Shown here: positions 6,568 to 9,082 of the stretch, piece by piece | Layout: the number at the start of each line of letters is the position of its first letter | Numbering within the stretch: position 1 is the first letter of the stretch | Assembly (NCBI GenBank): GCA_002306055.1 | Contig: DBRR01000018.1 | Location: forward strand, 11,425 to 20,506 | Direction: 5' to 3' | Length of the DNA: 9,082 nucleotides | DNA from: Anaerolineaceae bacterium UBA1363 | GTDB taxonomy: Bacteria; Chloroflexota; Anaerolineae; Anaerolineales; Anaerolineaceae | Position numbers and translations under genes: made by a program | The notes under the pieces: generated by a model | What the model was told of the DNA's origin: nothing | What the model saw: the letters and a program-made list of their open reading frames with translations, nothing else | Databases searched by the model: none

Positions 6568-6926
6568 GCGCTTCGTCCTCTATGAATCTGTCGTGCGACT
6601 TGCCGCGCGCGACCCGCAGCAAGCCAGGTGCTGCCTGTTTGGATGGATTGGGTATCGGTGGTAAAAGCAGTTGTGGGTTGGGCACTCAGCGCGTAAGCCA
6701 CTGCAATGGCAGCTGCAAGCGCTGAAGCGTCACCTGGCGCAGTTACAGCTACAGGCTCGGGCTCTGGGAAAGAAGTTGCATTTTCTTGAGCAGCCTCCTC
6801 TTTCTCGGGTCGGTTGGTAAGCTTAACCAGCAGAACCATAACACCCCAAAGGATGAGGATCATCGCAAACACGATCCCCATACCGATCACCGTAATCAAT
6901 AAACCTTGTTTCAGGGTTTCAATCAT
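6564..6926 (-). CDS. mmdD: Small membrane-anchor subunit, OadG/MmdD-like
   Basis: A 120-residue protein with one strong membrane helix (about 7-36, LLITVIGMGIVFAMILILWG). A charged, Pro- and Glu-rich cytoplasmic stretch follows, then an Ala-rich helix (about 67-82, ALAAAIAVAYAL). The C-terminus is basic, with W101 and AGRARQVARQ (104-113). This is the plan of the OadG gamma and MmdD delta subunits, which hold the decarboxylase complex together at the membrane. The ATG at 6926 has AGAGGG with a 4-base spacer, 9 bases after the carboxyltransferase stop, and its end overlaps mmdC by 4 bases. These subunits diverge fast, so the assignment rests on architecture and position more than sequence identity. 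The mmdD name follows the Veillonella gene order. Confidence 0.85.
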   Translation of the reverse strand: MIETLKQGLLITVIGMGIVFAMILILWGVMVLLVKLTNRPEKEEAAQENATSFPEPEPVAVTAPGDASALAAAIAVAYALSAQPTTAFTTDTQSIQTGSTWLAAGRARQVARQIHRGRSA

Positions 6927-6935
6927 TTGTCCCTC

Positions 6936-8480
6936 TTAGACCGGCATGTTGCCGTGCTTGCGCGGCGGATTGGTTTCAACTTTGTTTTGCAGAGCTGCAA
7001 GGGCTTCAATCAACTTCTGGCGGGTTTCAGCAGGCTCGATAACCTCATCAATATAGCCGGCTTTGGCGGCAACGTAGGGGTTCAGGTAGGTTTCCTGGTA
7101 TTCCCGGGTGAGGCGTGCTCGTTCGGCCTCTGGGTCTTCAGCTGCTTTGATCTGCTTGCCATACAAGATGTTTGCAGCGCCTTCAGCGCCCATCACCGCA
7201 ATTTCGGCGGAAGGCCAGGCATAGGTGATGTCGGTACCGAGGTACTTGCTGCTCATGACCACGTAAGCTCCTCCATAAGCCTTGCGTGTCACCACGCTCA
7301 CCTTGGGAACGGTGGCTTCCGCGTAAGCGTAGAGCACTTTTGCGCCGTGGCGGATGATGCCGCCATATTCCTGGGCGACACCCGGCAGAAATCCCGGGGA
7401 GTCGACAAAGGTCACAATCGGCAGGTTGAAGGCATCGCACAGGCGCACTGTACGCGCGATTTTATCGGCAGAGTTAATGTCCATCACGCCCGCCATCATC
7501 ATTGGTTCCTGAGAAACAACCCCCACCGGACGACCAGCGAGACGCGCAAGACCAACAATGGCGTTGGGCGCGTAGCCAGCCTGCAGCTCGAGGAAGGAGC
7601 CTTGGTCCATGATGGCTTCGATCGCGGAGCGCATGCTGTACGGAACGGTGGGGTCCACGGGAACGAGATCGTTCAGAGCTTCAGCGCGACGAGTAGGGGC
7701 ATCCTGTGTGGGGTGAAGCGGAGGCATGTCCACATTGTTGGAGGGAAGGTAAGAAAGCGCCTGGCGTGCCAGGGCGATGGCATCCTGCTCGGTGGCACCA
7801 ACCATGTGGCAGTTACCGCTGGTGGTGAGGTGGACGTCAGCGCCGCCGAGGGTTTCCGAATCCACTTCTTCACCGGTGACGGTCTTGATGACCGCGGGTC
7901 CGGTGAGGAACATGTAGGATTTGCCTTTGACCATGATGATCAGATCGGTGACAGCAGGAGAATACGAAGCGCCGCCAGCGCAGGGGCCCATGATCAGGCT
8001 GATTTGGGGCACAACACCTGAGTAAATGGCATTACGCCGGAAGATCTCCGCGTAGCCACCAAGGCTTTTGACGCCTTCCTGGATGCGCGCGCCGCCGGAA
8101 TCGATCATGCCGATGATCGGACAGCCCGTTTTGACGGCGAGGTCCATCACGCGGCAGATTTTCTGCGCGTGCATCTCACCGAGCGCGCCGCCCTGGACAG
8201 TAAAGTCCTGCGCGTAGACGTAAACTGTGCGGCCGTCAATACTGCCGTAGCCGGTCACAACGCCGTCGCCGAGCGTTTCATCGCTTTCGGGTGGGTTCTG
8301 CTGGCTGGCCAAGCTGCCAATTTCCCGGAAGGTACCGGGATCGAGCAGCAAGTCAATGCGTTCGCGGGCGGTCAGACTGCCCTTGGCGTGCTGGCGGTCG
8401 ATGCGTGCCTGCCCACCACCCAATTTTGAAGCTTCCTGCATGCTTTTCAGCTTTTGAATACGGGAATCTGCCTCTGTCAT
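6936..8480 (-). CDS. mmdA: Acyl-CoA carboxyltransferase, methylmalonyl-CoA decarboxylase alpha subunit
   Basis: This 514-residue protein has the two crotonase-like halves of biotin-dependent carboxyltransferases (PccB/MmdA family). It would transfer the carboxyl group of an acyl-CoA, probably (S)-methylmalonyl-CoA, to biotin on the carrier. Key blocks are IDSGGARIQEG (126-136), GPCAGGASYSPAVTD (165-179), FVDSPGFLPG (358-367), the GGIIRHGAK loop (373-381) and RKAYGGAYVVM (399-409). The C-terminus RKHGNMPV matches the conserved family tail. Length is typical. At the position of the acyl-selecting Asp of propionyl-CoA carboxylases (D422 in Streptomyces PccB) this protein has Val407, so substrate preference is uncertain. 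The ATG at 8480 has AAGGAG 5 bases upstream. It is the first gene of the operon. No biotin carboxylase gene is present, which supports decarboxylation with a sodium pump over ATP-driven carboxylation. Confidence 0.93.
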   Translation of the reverse strand: MTEADSRIQKLKSMQEASKLGGGQARIDRQHAKGSLTARERIDLLLDPGTFREIGSLASQQNPPESDETLGDGVVTGYGSIDGRTVYVYAQDFTVQGGALGEMHAQKICRVMDLAVKTGCPIIGMIDSGGARIQEGVKSLGGYAEIFRRNAIYSGVVPQISLIMGPCAGGASYSPAVTDLIIMVKGKSYMFLTGPAVIKTVTGEEVDSETLGGADVHLTTSGNCHMVGATEQDAIALARQALSYLPSNNVDMPPLHPTQDAPTRRAEALNDLVPVDPTVPYSMRSAIEAIMDQGSFLELQAGYAPNAIVGLARLAGRPVGVVSQEPMMMAGVMDINSADKIARTVRLCDAFNLPIVTFVDSPGFLPGVAQEYGGIIRHGAKVLYAYAEATVPKVSVVTRKAYGGAYVVMSSKYLGTDITYAWPSAEIAVMGAEGAANILYGKQIKAAEDPEAERARLTREYQETYLNPYVAAKAGYIDEVIEPAETRQKLIEALAALQNKVETNPPRKHGNMPV

Positions 8481-8538
8481 TAACTCTCCTTAATGATTCA
8501 AATATAACTCCCTCACGGGAGGTGGATCAGATGGGGAT

Positions 8539-8547
8539 ATTGTAACA
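8539..8547 (-). promoter_or_regulatory. Putative extended -10 promoter of the mmd operon
   Basis: On the minus strand the sequence TGTTACAAT gives an extended -10 element: TG, one base, then a 5-of-6 match to TATAAT. There is no convincing -35 box, which fits extended -10 promoters. Transcription would start near 8532 and leave a leader of about 50 bases before the ATG at 8480. That leader contains a small hairpin, CTCCC (8508-8512) with GGGAG (8517-8521). No riboswitch was recognised. Confidence 0.45.
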
Positions 8548-8776
8548 TCAGAACAGAGCAAAACGGCATTTGTTTTCCAGTAGATGATGAGGGGAGCGTC
8601 GAATTGGGCAGCACGCAAAAGAAGCCTGCGCATGAAGCGAGACTTAAGAGGGCAAATCCTTGAGCATCTCCATGGGGAAGCTGGCGGGCGCGAGGTAGAG
8701 ACTGGCACGTTTAGAAACGGAATTATGCACCTTCGGTCAAATCCCCCTTCGATTGTTCAATGTCGCTGTTCACCTA
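8548..8776. other. Intergenic region without a recognisable gene
   Basis: Between the mmd promoter and the stop codon of the right-hand repeat protein I find no gene I can support. Short open frames exist on both strands (for example minus 8708-8490 and plus 8584-8850). They lack recognisable domains, and they overlap the promoter or the neighbouring real gene antisense. No tRNA, hairpin followed by thymines or repeat is evident. The absence of a terminator after the repeat protein means some read-through into the mmd operon is possible. Confidence 0.5.
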
Positions 8777-9082
8777 TTAATCAAGCTTTAGTAGATCAAA
8801 CTCACCTTTTCCAGGAAATCTTCGCTTTAACTCGAGGATTATCCTTATGATCTTCTCTTTCATTACTGGATCAGTCGTTTTGTCGTACAGGTTGACGAGC
8901 CCCTTGGCAAATTCAATCGCGATCTCCTGGGAGTCAGGGAAGCGCTTGTGCAGTGTTTCAAGCCGACCCACAGTCTCAGAGACATCCTGCGCTGTTTCCT
9001 GTCTGACCGTCAGGTTGAAGAGCCCCCAGGCAAATCCAAGCGCGATCTCCTGGGAGTCAGGGAAGCGCTTGTGCAGCGCTTC
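8777..9082 (-). CDS. C-terminal fragment of a protein with 41-residue tandem repeats
   Basis: The minus-strand frame is open to the right edge of the window, so the N-terminus is missing. The visible part is 101 residues and ends at TAA (8777-8779). It contains two near-identical helical units, each with LHKRFPDSQEIA followed by FAxGLxNL, spaced 41 residues apart. A third degenerate unit (LKRRFPGKGEFDL) closes the protein. The pattern resembles TPR-like or other alpha-solenoid repeats, which usually mediate protein contacts, but I do not recognise a named family. No membrane segment is visible. A GTG at 8971 could be taken as the start of a 64-residue gene, but the repeat continues upstream of it in frame. 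Function is unknown. Confidence 0.75.
   Translation of the reverse strand, partial: EALHKRFPDSQEIALGFAWGLFNLTVRQETAQDVSETVGRLETLHKRFPDSQEIAIEFAKGLVNLYDKTTDPVMKEKIIRIILELKRRFPGKGEFDLLKLD
8888..8959. repeat. Tandem DNA repeat, copy 1 (123-bp period)
   Basis: This 72-base stretch matches 9011-9082 with few differences. A 36-base core, 8918-8953, is identical to 9041-9076. The repeat lies inside the coding region of the 41-residue repeat protein and keeps frame, since 123 is divisible by 3. Confidence 0.9.
9011..9082. repeat. Tandem DNA repeat, copy 2, cut by the window edge
   Basis: Second copy of the coding repeat, 123 bases from the first and reaching the last base of the window. More copies probably lie to the right. 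The near identity at DNA level suggests recent duplication or gene conversion. Confidence 0.85.

Noticed and set aside
6906..8021. Plus-strand open frame (371 codons) opposite mmdA and the start of mmdD
   Set aside because: It is rich in His, Gly and Val as expected from the antisense of a GC-biased gene, has no domain, and lies against a clear carboxyltransferase gene.
8490..8708. Possible 72-residue minus-strand gene before mmdA
   Set aside because: There is no recognisable domain, it runs through the predicted mmd promoter, and its composition looks non-coding.
8584..8850. Possible 88-residue plus-strand gene
   Set aside because: It overlaps the end of the repeat protein antisense, has no supported ribosome site and resembles no known family.
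8888..9082. CRISPR array
   Set aside because: The repeats are 123 bases apart, extend over the whole unit and keep a protein frame. There are no short repeats with unique spacers.

Overview
This is a gene-dense bacterial chromosome segment of moderate GC. I see no insertion sequence, integrase, tRNA, rRNA or CRISPR array. A DnaB helicase gene is followed by a DnaD-domain gene and a DnaC/DnaI-type ATPase gene, beside a bifunctional-nuclease (BFN) gene and a sodium-pump decarboxylase operon. Together these suggest an anaerobic or fermentative bacterium that uses the Firmicutes-style helicase loader set. An Anaerolineae-like Chloroflexota is my best guess, but this rests on gene content and style, not on a database search.

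Left part (95-4034, minus strand). Read in transcription order, the genes are a BFN-family protein (4034-3477), replicative helicase DnaB (3463-2102), a DnaD-domain protein (2093-1407) and a DnaC/DnaI-like loader (1498-95). Gaps are 13 and 8 bases, and the last pair overlaps by 92 bases, so this looks like one operon. The loader carries two complete AAA+ ATPase modules in one chain, the most unusual protein in the window. A promoter with a 12-base palindrome across its -10 box lies before the BFN gene. Past the operon end, at 17-50, is a small GC-rich inverted-repeat cluster.

Middle (4035-5000). A winged-helix OmpR-type regulator (4257-4925, plus strand) is divergent from the replication operon. 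Its receiver domain has lost the phosphorylation residues. A bidirectional hairpin terminator (4968-5000) separates it from the convergent operon to its right.

Right part (5015-8480, minus strand). Four tightly packed genes encode a biotin-dependent, sodium-translocating decarboxylase of the methylmalonyl-CoA type: carboxyltransferase (mmdA), small membrane anchor (mmdD/oadG-like), biotin carrier (mmdC) and membrane sodium pump (mmdB). The carboxyltransferase would move CO2 from the acyl-CoA to biotin on the carrier, and the membrane subunit would couple release of that CO2 to sodium export. A likely extended -10 promoter lies upstream of mmdA.

Right end (8777-9082, minus strand). This is the C-terminal end of a repeat protein whose start is outside the window. 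It contains 41-residue repeats that are nearly identical at the DNA level.
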